57,032 nucleotides of DNA from JBFLYN01 sp040756655 (GTDB lineage Bacteria > Bacillota > Sulfobacillia > UBA8153): the NCBI GenBank assembly GCA_040756655.1, contig JBFLYN010000021.1, positions 1 through 57,032 on the forward strand, given 5' to 3'. The position numbers and the translations under genes are program-made. The notes under the pieces were generated by a model. The model made no database searches. It saw only the letters and a program-made list of their open reading frames with translations, and was not told the origin of the DNA. How positions within the stretch are numbered: the stretch's first letter is position 1; each line of letters starts with the position of its first letter. Of the stretch, positions 17,329 to 25,720 are shown piece after piece.

Positions 17329-18555
17329 CTAGACCACTTGGGCGGCCCGCAAGGCCTGGATATCCGCGGGCCCATACCCCAGCCACGAGCCGAGGATCTC
17401 CGCAGTATGCTCACCCAGCCGGGGCGCCCGGGCGGCGGTAACCTCGGGCGCATGGGATAGCCGGGCGGCCGTGCGGGCCAGCCTCAGCCCGGGCAGGCCG
17501 GGCTCGGGGACTTCCAGCAGCATGCGCCGGGCCTCGGCCTGGGGACAGCTGGCCAGGTCCTCGGCGGTCTGTACCGGGCCGGCCGGAACCCCGGCCTCGA
17601 TGAGCGCGGCGATGGCGCTGGCCCGGGTGCGGCCCTCCAACCAGCTCTCGATGGCCACCCGTACCAGCGCGTCGTTTTGGGCCCGGGCCGGGCCGGTACG
17701 GGTGCGCTCGTCTTCCACCAGGTCCTCCCGGCCCAGCACCGTGGCCAGGCGTTTCCACATGTCATCGGTGGGGATGTTGATGGCCACGTAGCCGTCGGCG
17801 GCCAGGTAGGCTCCCCGGGGACCCAGCACGCGCTCGCGGCCCCGGCACGGGACTTCGCCGGTAAGCGAGTGCAGGGCCACCGACCGTTCGTTGAAAGCCA
17901 CCATGCAGTCGTACATGGAGGTGTCCACCCACTGCCCCCGCCCGGTGATCTCGCGGTCGTACAGGGCCAGCATGATCCCGTAGGCGTTGACCAGCCCCGA
18001 GTACACGTCGGCCATGCCGTAGAAAGTGGAAAGCGGGGGACGGTCCTCGTACCCCACCATGTGCATGATGCCGCCCATGGCCTCCACCACGATGTCCAGC
18101 GCCGGCCACTGCCAGTAGGGGCCGCGATATCCTTCCAGTTGGCCAAACCCGGTGATGGAGGCGTAGATAATACGGGGGTTCAGCTCTGCTAACTGTCGGT
18201 AGCCCAGCCCCAGGCGGTCCATGGCGCCAGGGCGTAGGTTCTCGACTACCACGTCTACTTGCGAGACCAGGGCGCGGAAAATGGCCTTCCCCTGCTCGTC
18301 CGCCATGTTCAGGGTCAGGCTCTTCTTGCTCCGGTTATACTCGAGAAAGCCCCCGCTCACTTTCTGCCCGTCCTGGGTCTGCACGAAGGGGCCGATGGTG
18401 CGCCGGGGGTCACCGGTGCCCGGACGTTCCACCTTGATGACCTCGGCCCCGGCGTCGGCCAGGAGCATGGTGCAATAAGGGCCGGCGATATACTGCTCCA
18501 CGGCCAGCACGCGCACGCCTTCCAGCGGCCGGCGCAAGACTCGGTCTTCAGTCAA
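17329..18555 (-). CDS. CoA-transferase, class III (CaiB/BaiF family)
   Basis: Transfers CoA between carboxylic acids through an enzyme-bound anhydride. About 408 residues. The N-terminal Rossmann-like half begins LEGVRVLAVEQYIAGPYCTM, with the CoA-site segment NRSKKSLTLNM. The catalytic Asp lies in WPALDIVVEAMGG (residue 154 from this start). I place the start at the TTG at 18555 because AAGGAGGT is eight bases upstream. An ATG at 18573 overlaps the preceding stop as ATGA but has no ribosome binding site, and the AAGGAGGT would then be coding. Acts with the adjacent thiolase and aminotransferase. Confidence 0.9.
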   Translation of the reverse strand: MTEDRVLRRPLEGVRVLAVEQYIAGPYCTMLLADAGAEVIKVERPGTGDPRRTIGPFVQTQDGQKVSGGFLEYNRSKKSLTLNMADEQGKAIFRALVSQVDVVVENLRPGAMDRLGLGYRQLAELNPRIIYASITGFGQLEGYRGPYWQWPALDIVVEAMGGIMHMVGYEDRPPLSTFYGMADVYSGLVNAYGIMLALYDREITGRGQWVDTSMYDCMVAFNERSVALHSLTGEVPCRGRERVLGPRGAYLAADGYVAINIPTDDMWKRLATVLGREDLVEDERTRTGPARAQNDALVRVAIESWLEGRTRASAIAALIEAGVPAGPVQTAEDLASCPQAEARRMLLEVPEPGLPGLRLARTAARLSHAPEVTAARAPRLGEHTAEILGSWLGYGPADIQALRAAQVV

Positions 18556-18569
18556 TGGCAAAACCTCCT

Positions 18570-19898
18570 TCATGCCAGTTCGCGGGCCAGCTCGTCCAGC
18601 CCCGCGATGACGCCCTGAGCCAGTTGGCGGACCTCGGCCTCGTTAATGACCAGGGGCGGGCCGATGAGGAACTGGTCGCCGGCCACGCCGTCCACCATGC
18701 CGTTGCCGGGGTAGACCACCACTCCCTGCTTGAGGATGAACTGGGTGGCCACCTCGGCCATACCCCGGGACGCCGGCAAGGGCGTCCGGGTGGCCCGGTC
18801 CTGTACCAGTTCCACGCCCAGCATCAGGCCCAGCCCGCGGACATCGCCTACCACCGGGTTGTCCTTGAGGGGCGCCAGTTCCGCCAGCAGCAGCTCGCCC
18901 AGCTGCCGGCAGTGGGAGACCAGGTCGTGCTCGAGGTAATACTCGAGCACGGCGGCGCCGGCGGCGCAGGCCAGCGGGTTGCCTCCATAGGTATGACCGT
19001 GTTCAAACCGCCCGCTCCCCTGGCGGAACACCTCCCAGATCTTCTCGTGGACTATGGCCGCTCCCAGGGGCGCGTAGCCGGCAGCCATGCCCTTGGCCGC
19101 GGTGATCACATCGGGCACCACTCCCCAGTGGTCCACGGCAAAGTGCCTGCCGGTACGGCCGAAACCGCACATGACCTCGTCGGCGATGAGCAAGATGTCG
19201 TAGCGGTCACAGATCTGGCGCACGGTGGGCAGATATTCAGGCGGCGGCACTAGGGCCCCCGCGGCGGCCCCCACCACCGGCTCAGCGATGAACGCCGCCA
19301 CATACTCCGGACCCACCTGCTTGAGCATGACCTCCAGCTCGTAGGCGCAGGGCACCCGGCAGTCCGGAGGGGTGCGGCCGTGGGGACAGCGGTAGCAGTA
19401 GGGAGGGTTGATCTTGGGGAAGTTCAGGAGGTAGGGAGTGTAGCGCTTCCTGCGGGGGACCAGGCCGGTCATGGAGAGAGCGCCCAGGGTGTTGCCGTGA
19501 AAGCAGTGCCAGCGGGAGATGACCAGGTGCTTTTGGGAGTTCTTGTCGCGCTCCAGGAAATACTGACGGCTGAGTTTGAGAGCGGTCTCGGTGGCCTCGG
19601 AGCCGCCAGACACAAAATAGACCCGGTTGAGGCCGGGCGGCGAGATGGTGGCGATAAGCTCCGCCAGCCGCTGGATGGGCAGGGAGCTGAACCGGGACAG
19701 ATGGGTGAAAGCCACTTTCCGGGCTTGCTCGTAGATGGCCCGGGCCACCGGTTCCACGCCGTGGCCGATGTTCGCCACCAGGGCTCCGGAACACCCATCC
19801 AGGTACCGCCGGCCCTGGTCGTCGAAGAGGTACACCCCTTCCCCGCCCACAATGACCGGATGCTCCTTGCGTACGTCCCGGAAAAACACGTGCGACAT
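18570..19898 (-). CDS. Class III aminotransferase (PLP-dependent)
   Basis: Omega/4-aminobutyrate-type transaminase, 442 residues from the ATG at 19898. PLP residues are visible: Lys269 in ITAAKGMAAG forms the Schiff base, Asp240 in ILLIADEVMCGFGRTG holds the ring nitrogen, and SGGSEATETALKL binds phosphate. An unusual Cys-containing loop (CYRCPHGRTPPDCRVPC) lies at about 168-184, as in one subgroup of these enzymes. The start follows AAAGGGAG and lies just after the RpiR stop. A longer start at 19946 would overlap RpiR. The operon suggests an omega- or beta-amino acid substrate converted to a CoA thioester; this is inference. Confidence 0.92.
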   Translation of the reverse strand: MSHVFFRDVRKEHPVIVGGEGVYLFDDQGRRYLDGCSGALVANIGHGVEPVARAIYEQARKVAFTHLSRFSSLPIQRLAELIATISPPGLNRVYFVSGGSEATETALKLSRQYFLERDKNSQKHLVISRWHCFHGNTLGALSMTGLVPRRKRYTPYLLNFPKINPPYCYRCPHGRTPPDCRVPCAYELEVMLKQVGPEYVAAFIAEPVVGAAAGALVPPPEYLPTVRQICDRYDILLIADEVMCGFGRTGRHFAVDHWGVVPDVITAAKGMAAGYAPLGAAIVHEKIWEVFRQGSGRFEHGHTYGGNPLACAAGAAVLEYYLEHDLVSHCRQLGELLLAELAPLKDNPVVGDVRGLGLMLGVELVQDRATRTPLPASRGMAEVATQFILKQGVVVYPGNGMVDGVAGDQFLIGPPLVINEAEVRQLAQGVIAGLDELARELA

Positions 19899-19902
19899 GC
19901 GC

Positions 19903-20811
19903 TTACTCACTCCCTTTCTGCTTGCGTCGGGGGAAGGCGTAGACACCGTAGGCCTCCCACACCCGTTCCAACTCGTCCAATGCCTGCATGGTCCGCGCCT
20001 GGTCGCGGACGGCCACCGCCGCCATCAGCGCGTTGATGAGGCTGAGTGGGGCGGAAAACGAATCGTAGTAGGACAACTGGTTACTGCGGGCCAGGAGCAA
20101 AAGGTCGGCATGGGCTGCCAGCGGGGAGACGATGCTGTCGGTGATGGCCAGCGTCCGGGCCCGCTGCCGACGGGCCAGGGCTAGGACATCCACAGTGGCC
20201 CGGGAGTAACGGGGAAAGGAAATTGCCACCACCGCATCGCCGGGCCCGGCGGTGAGCACCTGATCGGGAACATCGGCCGGGCTCTGGCCGACCACGGTGA
20301 CGTTACGGAGGACCCAGTTGAGCCCGTACCCCATAAGATAGGCCAAGGAGAAAGCGCTGCGGAAGCCCGCCACGTAGATGCGGCGAGCCTGGACCAGGGC
20401 ATCCACCGCCGCTGCGAACGTCTCCGGGTTGAGCTCCTGCAAGGTGGTGCGGATGTCCTCTATGTCCACCGTCATCACCTTGTGAAAGATGGTCTGGTGT
20501 TCTTCCAAACTCTCGCTGGCCCCCCGCAGGCGGTCGATGGTCGTGAGCCGGGTGCGCAGCAACTCCTGCAACGCCCGCTGGAACTGGGGGTAGCCCTCGT
20601 ACCCCAAGGCGGCGGCAAACCGCACCACCGTGGACTCGCTCACCCCCACCCGTTGGCCCAGCTGGTAGGCGGTGAGGAAGACGGCCCGCTCGTAATTGCT
20701 GACCAGGTAATCGGCAAGCAGGCGGTGGGCCTCGCTCAAGTCGTTGAGGCGTTCCCGGATGCGCTTGATGATGTCTGTGTGCTCCAAAGGTTGATGGCAC
20801 TCTCCCGTCAT
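19903..20811 (-). CDS. RpiR-family transcriptional regulator
   Basis: A 302-residue regulator with an N-terminal helix-turn-helix of the RpiR type (LGQRVGVSESTVVRFAAALGYEGYPQFQ) and a C-terminal SIS sugar-phosphate-binding domain (IYVAGFRSAFSLAYLM; VAISFPRYSRATVDVL). It is first in the operon with aminotransferase, CoA-transferase and thiolase, so it probably controls these. The ATG at 20811 has only a distant GGAGGT about 20 bases upstream. The leader holds CTCAAT/ATTGAG inverted repeats around 20820-20850 that could be an operator. The effector is unknown. Confidence 0.9.
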   Translation of the reverse strand: MTGECHQPLEHTDIIKRIRERLNDLSEAHRLLADYLVSNYERAVFLTAYQLGQRVGVSESTVVRFAAALGYEGYPQFQRALQELLRTRLTTIDRLRGASESLEEHQTIFHKVMTVDIEDIRTTLQELNPETFAAAVDALVQARRIYVAGFRSAFSLAYLMGYGLNWVLRNVTVVGQSPADVPDQVLTAGPGDAVVAISFPRYSRATVDVLALARRQRARTLAITDSIVSPLAAHADLLLLARSNQLSYYDSFSAPLSLINALMAAVAVRDQARTMQALDELERVWEAYGVYAFPRRKQKGSE

Positions 20812-20982
20812 GTCACTAACTCAATGCAGGACCTCCGTTAATTGAGAGATTCTTCTGGGCCCGCCGTTGGATTCCTGCCGGCATCACCGAGATTTTTCGC
20901 CGGACTGGAGGGCAGAGAAGGAAAGCGGAGAACTCAAGCTACACTAGCAGCACGAACCATAAGAGCGCGGGGGGGTGAATCC

Positions 20983-21624
20983 ATGCTAAGGACTGTCCGG
21001 GTAAGCCTGTCGTTGCTGGTGGCGACCGGGCTGGCCGGTTGCCTGGGGGACGGCGCCGCGCCGGCGTACCGGGCGGCCTGCCCGCCACCCGGATCAAGTC
21101 GTGGTGGTGCGTGCCGACGGTTGGGCCCGGCCCCGCCCCCGCCGTTCCTCTGAACTCTCCGGTCCTGAGCGACTGGGAGCGGGCGTGGGGCCTGGATGCC
21201 AGTGCGGCCGAGGATCGGGGCCCCGGGGGAAGTGGAGCAGCCGGTGAGCAGGCTGAAGGACACCGTCTACACCGCGGCCGACCCAGTGGCAACCGCCCAT
21301 GACCTGCTCAATCGCTACCTCTGGCCGGGCGCTGCCGACAGCAGACCCTCCCTCCACTGGCTCCAGAAGGAGCTGGCGGCCCTGGAATCAGCGTGAGCGG
21401 AGGCGCGGTCCAGGTGGGAAGAACTGCAGGACCTCCCGGCAGTGGCTGCCTGGGTCCGGGATGTCGACCGGGCCTTCCTGGCCGCAAACAGCGCATCCTG
21501 GTTCCGCCAGCAACCTCTGGTCGCGGCGCACCACATCTTCCATGACCTGGACCATCTCTGGCAGCGAACTGACCCTCCGCCCCACGGGGTGACGGAAACC
21601 GGGCGCATCCTGTGGGACCGCTGA
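20983..21624 (+). pseudogene. Lipoprotein gene, decayed
   Basis: An ATG at 20983 behind a G-rich site starts a clear lipoprotein signal (LSLLVATGLAGC). The reading then passes through frame changes between about 21060 and 21200 into a helical, charged region (SRLKDTVYTAADPVATAHDL). That frame is broken by TGA at 21394-21396 and continues without shift (RWEELQDL, AHHIFHDLDHLW) to 21624. It is a small lipoprotein of unknown function, about 200 residues when intact. No known family was recognised. Confidence 0.6.
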
Positions 21625-21675
21625 GGCGACGGTGCTGGCGGGCGGCCCGCCGCCGGGTCCCACCTTTCGCCCGGC

Positions 21676-22569
21676 CTAGAACCGGTCGCCGCCGTAGGCG
21701 GCTAGCAGCTGGCCGGGGATGGCCATGCGCGCGGTCTTGAGGGGATCCACCACCTGGCTCACCTGCAGCTGGCCGACCAGGCTGAGCAGCATGGCCGCAT
21801 GGTTCAAAGTCAATCCCGTGCGCTCCCTGACAAAATCCACGGCCTGCTCGATGGCGAGACGGCTCGCCTCGTCCAGGGTCAGGGCCGAGGCCAACACGTA
21901 CCAAGTCCCCCCGTGCCACACCACCGGCCCGGGGGCCCGGCGTCCTTTCACTAGGTCCACGGTGACGGTCACTTCTCCCGGCACTTCCAGTCCGCACACT
22001 ACGATCTCCCCGTCGCCCATGAGAGCGTGCAAGTCGCCCAGGGCCAACCCCGCGCCCGGGACATACACGGGTAGGTAAACCACGGCTCCTTCCCGGATCA
22101 GGCGGGTGTCCAGGTTGCCTCCGTGGGGCCCGGGCGTCCCGCACGGGATCGCCTCCCCTTCGGGCTGGGTCCCGATGACCCCGATCATGGGTTCCATGAC
22201 CAACTCAACCGGGCCAAAGCTGGCCAGGCCCTGAGAGATGGGTATGATACGAGTCTCCTCGCGGGTGATCAGGTGACCCAGGGCTCCGAAGCCAGGCACC
22301 GCGATCATGGTGCCCCGGGGACCTACCTTCACCTGCTCCACGGTTACCACCAGGGTGTCGCCCGGCTCGGCTCCCGTCACGGCCAGCGGGCCGGTGGCCG
22401 GGTTGATGTTCTCCCACCCCACCTCAAAAAAGGAATCCCTCTCCTCCTGGAGCCGGTTGGAGAAACAATCCCGGGTCTCGAACACCACCCGAGTGCCCGG
22501 CGGCACCGTCGCGGCCGGGGGGTGTTCGGCAGAAAAGGCATACATGGCACGGGATGCGGGTATACGCAC
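21676..22569 (-). CDS. Acetamidase/formamidase family protein
   Basis: Hydrolyses short amides such as formamide or acetamide to ammonia and the acid. About 297 residues, the length of the compact bacterial FmdA-type enzymes. Family signatures are NPATGPLAVTGAEPGDTLVV, the acidic/glycine motif PGPHGGNLDTRLI, and GDLHALMGDGEI. The GTG at 22569 sits ten bases after GGAGG; a TTG at 22578 is too close to that site. It stands alone between decayed genes. The nitrogen-scavenging role is inferred from the family. Confidence 0.9.
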   Translation of the reverse strand: MRIPASRAMYAFSAEHPPAATVPPGTRVVFETRDCFSNRLQEERDSFFEVGWENINPATGPLAVTGAEPGDTLVVTVEQVKVGPRGTMIAVPGFGALGHLITREETRIIPISQGLASFGPVELVMEPMIGVIGTQPEGEAIPCGTPGPHGGNLDTRLIREGAVVYLPVYVPGAGLALGDLHALMGDGEIVVCGLEVPGEVTVTVDLVKGRRAPGPVVWHGGTWYVLASALTLDEASRLAIEQAVDFVRERTGLTLNHAAMLLSLVGQLQVSQVVDPLKTARMAIPGQLLAAYGGDRF

Positions 22570-22664
22570 GGCGTCCAAACCTCCATTTCACGCTTGCCCT
22601 GTTCTCTGCATATTATGTCACCATAACCGCCTGCAAGGAAGGCCGTCCCTTGTCCCAGTCACCC

Positions 22665-23215
22665 CAACATCGCTGCATCTTTCGCGTGCAGTCTGCCAGT
22701 GCTGAGGACATTCGGCGGCTGGTCGGGCACACCGCCCGCTAACTGCCCCGGGTGGACATGTGGGTCGGCTGTCTCCCCCCCCCCGCCCGACTCGCCAACC
22801 TCAGCCGAAGCGGGTGCCTGGAATGGTCGGAGCCGGACCGGGGCATCCGGCTGCCCCCGCCCTCCGGCCGCTGCCAGCCCCCCGGACTCCTGTCCCTGGG
22901 GCGTGGACTGGGTGGACGCTCCTGCCGCCTGGCGGCTGACCCGGGGGAAGGTGCCCGGGTGGCCGTCATCGACACGGGCATCGACCACCAGCACCCCGGC
23001 CTGGCCGGGGCCAGGCACCGGCATCAACCTCGTAGCCCGGCACCCGCCCCCAAGACGGCTGCGGGCACGGCACCCACGTGGCGGGCATCATCGCCGCTCG
23101 CACCGGCACCATCCCCGGGCTGGCGGGGGTGGCTCCCGGCGCCATCGTTTGCCCGGTGAAAGCCTTCGACCGGGGCGGACGCTGGCAGGTGTGGTACCGG
23201 ATCACCGCCGGAGCC
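22665..23215 (+). pseudogene. S8 protease fragment, truncated
   Basis: Plus-strand pieces in changing frames encode an S8 protease start: a propeptide-like segment (SASAEDIRRLVG), WGVDWVDAPAAW, the catalytic Asp region VAVIDTGIDHQHPGL near 22960-23005, and the catalytic His region GCGHGTHVAGIIA near 23060-23095, then GLAGVAPGAIVCPVKAFD. It breaks off before the serine block, where unrelated minus-strand coding begins. Several frameshifts are needed to join these parts. It is a second, independent S8 remnant in this window. Confidence 0.75.
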
Positions 23216-23740
23216 TCGCGGGCGAAGCTACCCACATCCAAGGCCTCCAGGTCATGGAAGCGGTGCAGGGCGCGGGTGATGCGGGCGGCCAGCCAGCTCC
23301 TTGGTGCGGGCATAGTTGACCAAGTAGGCGCGGCGCTCCCGGGGTGAGGGCAGAAGGCGCACGGGACCACAGAGGCAGATGCGGCAACGGGCGCTGGGAT
23401 ACGCGCCGGGCGCAGCAGCCCGCACGGTGAAAGGCGCACTTATCGCTGCTGCTGCCGACAACCTTCAGCTCGGTGCCCCCGGCTCGGATTTCCGTGTCCC
23501 TCCGGTCCAGCAAGGCGTGGAGAAACTCCAGCTCCCCGGCCACCACCAGCTGGGCCAGGTCCGGCAGGGTCCAGGCCGACCGCCAGTTGCAGCAGCCGTT
23601 CCTGAAGTTGCGGGCGGTAGCACAGGCGGCAGCGGGCTGCCCGCACATAGCTCTCCATCCCCCGCCACACCATCAGGTCCACCCGGCCCCACCTCCGCCG
23701 CCAATATTGGGCAAGGGGACGGGCAATTCCTGCAACCAAC
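23200..23740 (-). pseudogene. Unidentified decayed gene
   Basis: Three minus-strand frames together look like one former protein: MESYVRAARCRLCY, then TLPDLAQLVVAGELEFLHALL with TELKVVGSSSDKCAF, then CRICLCGPVRLL with RAYLVNYARTKELAGRITRAL and FHDLEALDVGSFAREA. Cysteine pairs (CRLC, CRICLC) suggest metal binding. At least two frameshifts separate the parts, and the end is fused to the S8 fragment on the other strand. I do not recognise the family. Confidence 0.45.
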
Positions 23741-23775
23741 GCGCCGCCCGCCGGCTCGCCCCGGGCCGGCAGCTT

Positions 23776-24033
23776 TCAGCGCGTTCCCAGGAACATGAGG
23801 ACCACGCCGGCCCCTACCAGGGCCAGTTTCGCGGGAGACACCGCCGCGGCCAGCCCCAGCAGCCCCAGGGCCGACACCACCAGGAACACCACCGGGCCGA
23901 TGCTGCCGATGAGGGCGTTGATCCTCACCGCCGAATCGATCCGGCCCAGCCGGAGCATGAAAGCTGCCGCCGCCAGGTTGAACAGGCCGAAGGCAAAACG
24001 GATGGCGAACATGACCAGCACCGTTCGGTTCAA
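23776..24033 (-). CDS. yqhV: YqhV-family small membrane protein (DUF2619)
   Basis: An 85-residue membrane protein from a TTG at 24033. Conserved features are the central RINALIGSIGPVVFLVVSALG and the C-terminal helix ending GAGVVLMFLGTR, which match the YqhV family of spore-forming Firmicutes. Three hydrophobic segments are visible. The function is not known; in Bacillus yqhV lies beside the spoIIIA sporulation operon, which is not present here. The start is uncertain because no strong ribosome binding site is seen; a longer frame opens at 24120. Confidence 0.75.
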   Translation of the reverse strand: MNRTVLVMFAIRFAFGLFNLAAAAFMLRLGRIDSAVRINALIGSIGPVVFLVVSALGLLGLAAAVSPAKLALVGAGVVLMFLGTR

Positions 24034-24144
24034 GGTCGTTGCACCGCCGCCAGGGCGGTAGTTCCCTCCCTTCCGCCGCCCGGCCGCCGGGCGGGGACTT
24101 TTCGTGTTCCTAATGTACACGGGAAAACCCGGGCTGCCACCGAC

Positions 24145-24942
24145 CTATTCACCCAACCGCACGCGGACGGCCTGTAACTCCGGCATGTCCAAGATCATGG
24201 CGGCCACCCGGCCGAAGGTCGCCACCTCGCCGGTGGTGGCGAACTGGCGGTAGCCCTGCCGCCCGGGCGGGAGGAGCAAGCCCCGGGCGCCCAGCTCATC
24301 CTCAAGGATCTCCACGGTGGCCAGGGCCGGGTCCACCAGCATGACCTCGTCCCCGAGGTAGGCCTGGATCCACCGGGCCAGGAGGGGGTAATGGGTGCAA
24401 CCCAGGATGACCGTGTCCACCTTGGCCCGGGCCAGGGGCCCCACGTACTCGGCCACCGCGTCCTGGATGGCCCGCTCGTCGTCCAGGCCCGCTTCCACCA
24501 GCGGGGCGAACTTCGGGCAGCCGTGGGCGATGACCTCCAGCCCGGGCACCAGCTCCTGCAGGCGCCGCTGGTAGGCGCCGCTTTTCACCGTGCCCTCGGT
24601 GGCCAGCAACCCGATCCGGCCCCGGGTCATGCCCACGGCCATGCGGGCGCCGGGCTCGATGACTCCCGCCACAGGAAAAGGCGCCCGGGCCCGGGCCGCT
24701 TCCAGCCCGGCGACGGTGGCGGTGTTGCCGGCGATGACCAGGGCCTTGGCTCCCCGGGCCTCCATGAATTCCACCACTTCGAGTACGTACCGGCACACCT
24801 CATCCTGGGGTCGGGGCCCGTAGGGCATGCGCGCGGTGTCTCCCAAGTAGAGAAGGTCTTCCTGGGGCAGGTGCAGCAGCAACTGCCGCACCACGGTCAG
24901 GCCGCCCACCCCCGAATCGAACACTCCGATGGGGCCGTCCAT
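24145..24942 (-). CDS. murI: Glutamate racemase-like protein lacking the first catalytic Cys
   Basis: A 265-residue Asp/Glu racemase-family protein, from an ATG at 24942 behind AAAGAGGTG. The family frame is intact: GVFDSGVGGLTV (Asp9), DTARMPYGPR, PLVEAGL, and the second catalytic pair in LGCTHYPLL (Cys182, His184). At the first catalytic cysteine, normally CNT, the sequence is IAGNTATVAG: Gly72 (GGC) replaces Cys (TGC would be a one-base change). Glutamate racemase needs two cysteines to make D-glutamate for peptidoglycan, so this copy should be inactive or one-directional. Either it is a recent loss, an error, or a functional MurI lies elsewhere. Confidence 0.88.
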   Translation of the reverse strand: MDGPIGVFDSGVGGLTVVRQLLLHLPQEDLLYLGDTARMPYGPRPQDEVCRYVLEVVEFMEARGAKALVIAGNTATVAGLEAARARAPFPVAGVIEPGARMAVGMTRGRIGLLATEGTVKSGAYQRRLQELVPGLEVIAHGCPKFAPLVEAGLDDERAIQDAVAEYVGPLARAKVDTVILGCTHYPLLARWIQAYLGDEVMLVDPALATVEILEDELGARGLLLPPGRQGYRQFATTGEVATFGRVAAMILDMPELQAVRVRLGE

Positions 24943-24967
24943 GTCCTTCACCTCTTTGTGCAGAAAG

Positions 24968-25213
24968 TCATCCCCGACCGACCGGCCCGTGGACGCGCAG
25001 GTTGAGGACATCCTTCAGGGCGGCGGGGGCTCCCCGCGGGTCCGAAGCCCCGCCCACCAGCGCCAACTCGCCCATGGTGTCGGTCCGATACACGATGGCC
25101 TTGGCGCCGCCGCCGACTCCGGCCAGCAGCGACCCGGCCGGCAGGGTCCGCAGTTCCACTCGCGCCTGCACTCGAACCGGCCCGGACCGGGCCTCTCCTA
25201 CCAGCTTGAGCAC
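24968..25213 (-). pseudogene. Homoserine dehydrogenase C-terminal remnant (tentative)
   Basis: Eighty residues resembling the end of homoserine dehydrogenase: a beta segment (VRVQARVELRTLP), LLAGVGGGAKAIVYRTDTMG, then GGASDPRGAPAALKDVLNL, which parallels the GAG...PTA...D tail of that enzyme. The catalytic domain and NAD domain are missing. It is preceded directly by a nucleotidyltransferase remnant in another frame, so this is a deletion scar. Confidence 0.5.
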
Positions 25214-25215
25214 CT

Positions 25216-25505
25216 GACTACCATGCAGTCGGCCAACACGTCGGCAACCCTGTCCACGTCGCGCGCGTCCATCATGATGTCCACATCGTGAGGGTGCACG
25301 GCAATGCCCCTAATCGAGGTGGAACAGCTCCCGGGTAACCACCATGGATGCCGGCAGTCTGAAAGCTGGTGGCTACCTGGAGCAGGGTATCAGCCCAGGG
25401 GACGGGTCTGAAGTTCCCGACTTGGGCAAACATCTCCTCGGCGTACTCCAGGTAGTTGGCCTTGACCCTCTCCAGGTACCTGCTTTCCCTGGGAAACACC
25501 TTCAC
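25216..25505 (-). pseudogene. Nucleotidyltransferase-like N-terminal remnant
   Basis: The frame beginning FPRESRYLERVKANYLEYAE reaches LQVATSFQTAGI, then a one-base shift near 25345 leads to PWWLPGSCSTSIRGIAV and HPHDVDIMMDARDV, which resembles the GS...DxD core of small nucleotidyltransferases. It ends near LADCMV, where the next remnant begins. A frameshift plus truncation make it nonfunctional. Confidence 0.5.
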
Positions 25506-25720
25506 GTATCCCCTTCCCGGGTGTAGAAGAGGCTTGGCAGGACCGGCTGGTACCGGCGGTCATAGTGGCTGATCACGAATTTCACGTTGCAACCGTCTTC
25601 GACAAAGGTGATGATCACTGGCAAGGCCCCCGTTTCTTGGCTGGACACTACCACCCCGCGGCGGGCGGGACCAAATCACCACCAAGCTGTCCGGCAGGGC
25701 TTCACAGAACTCAACCGGGT

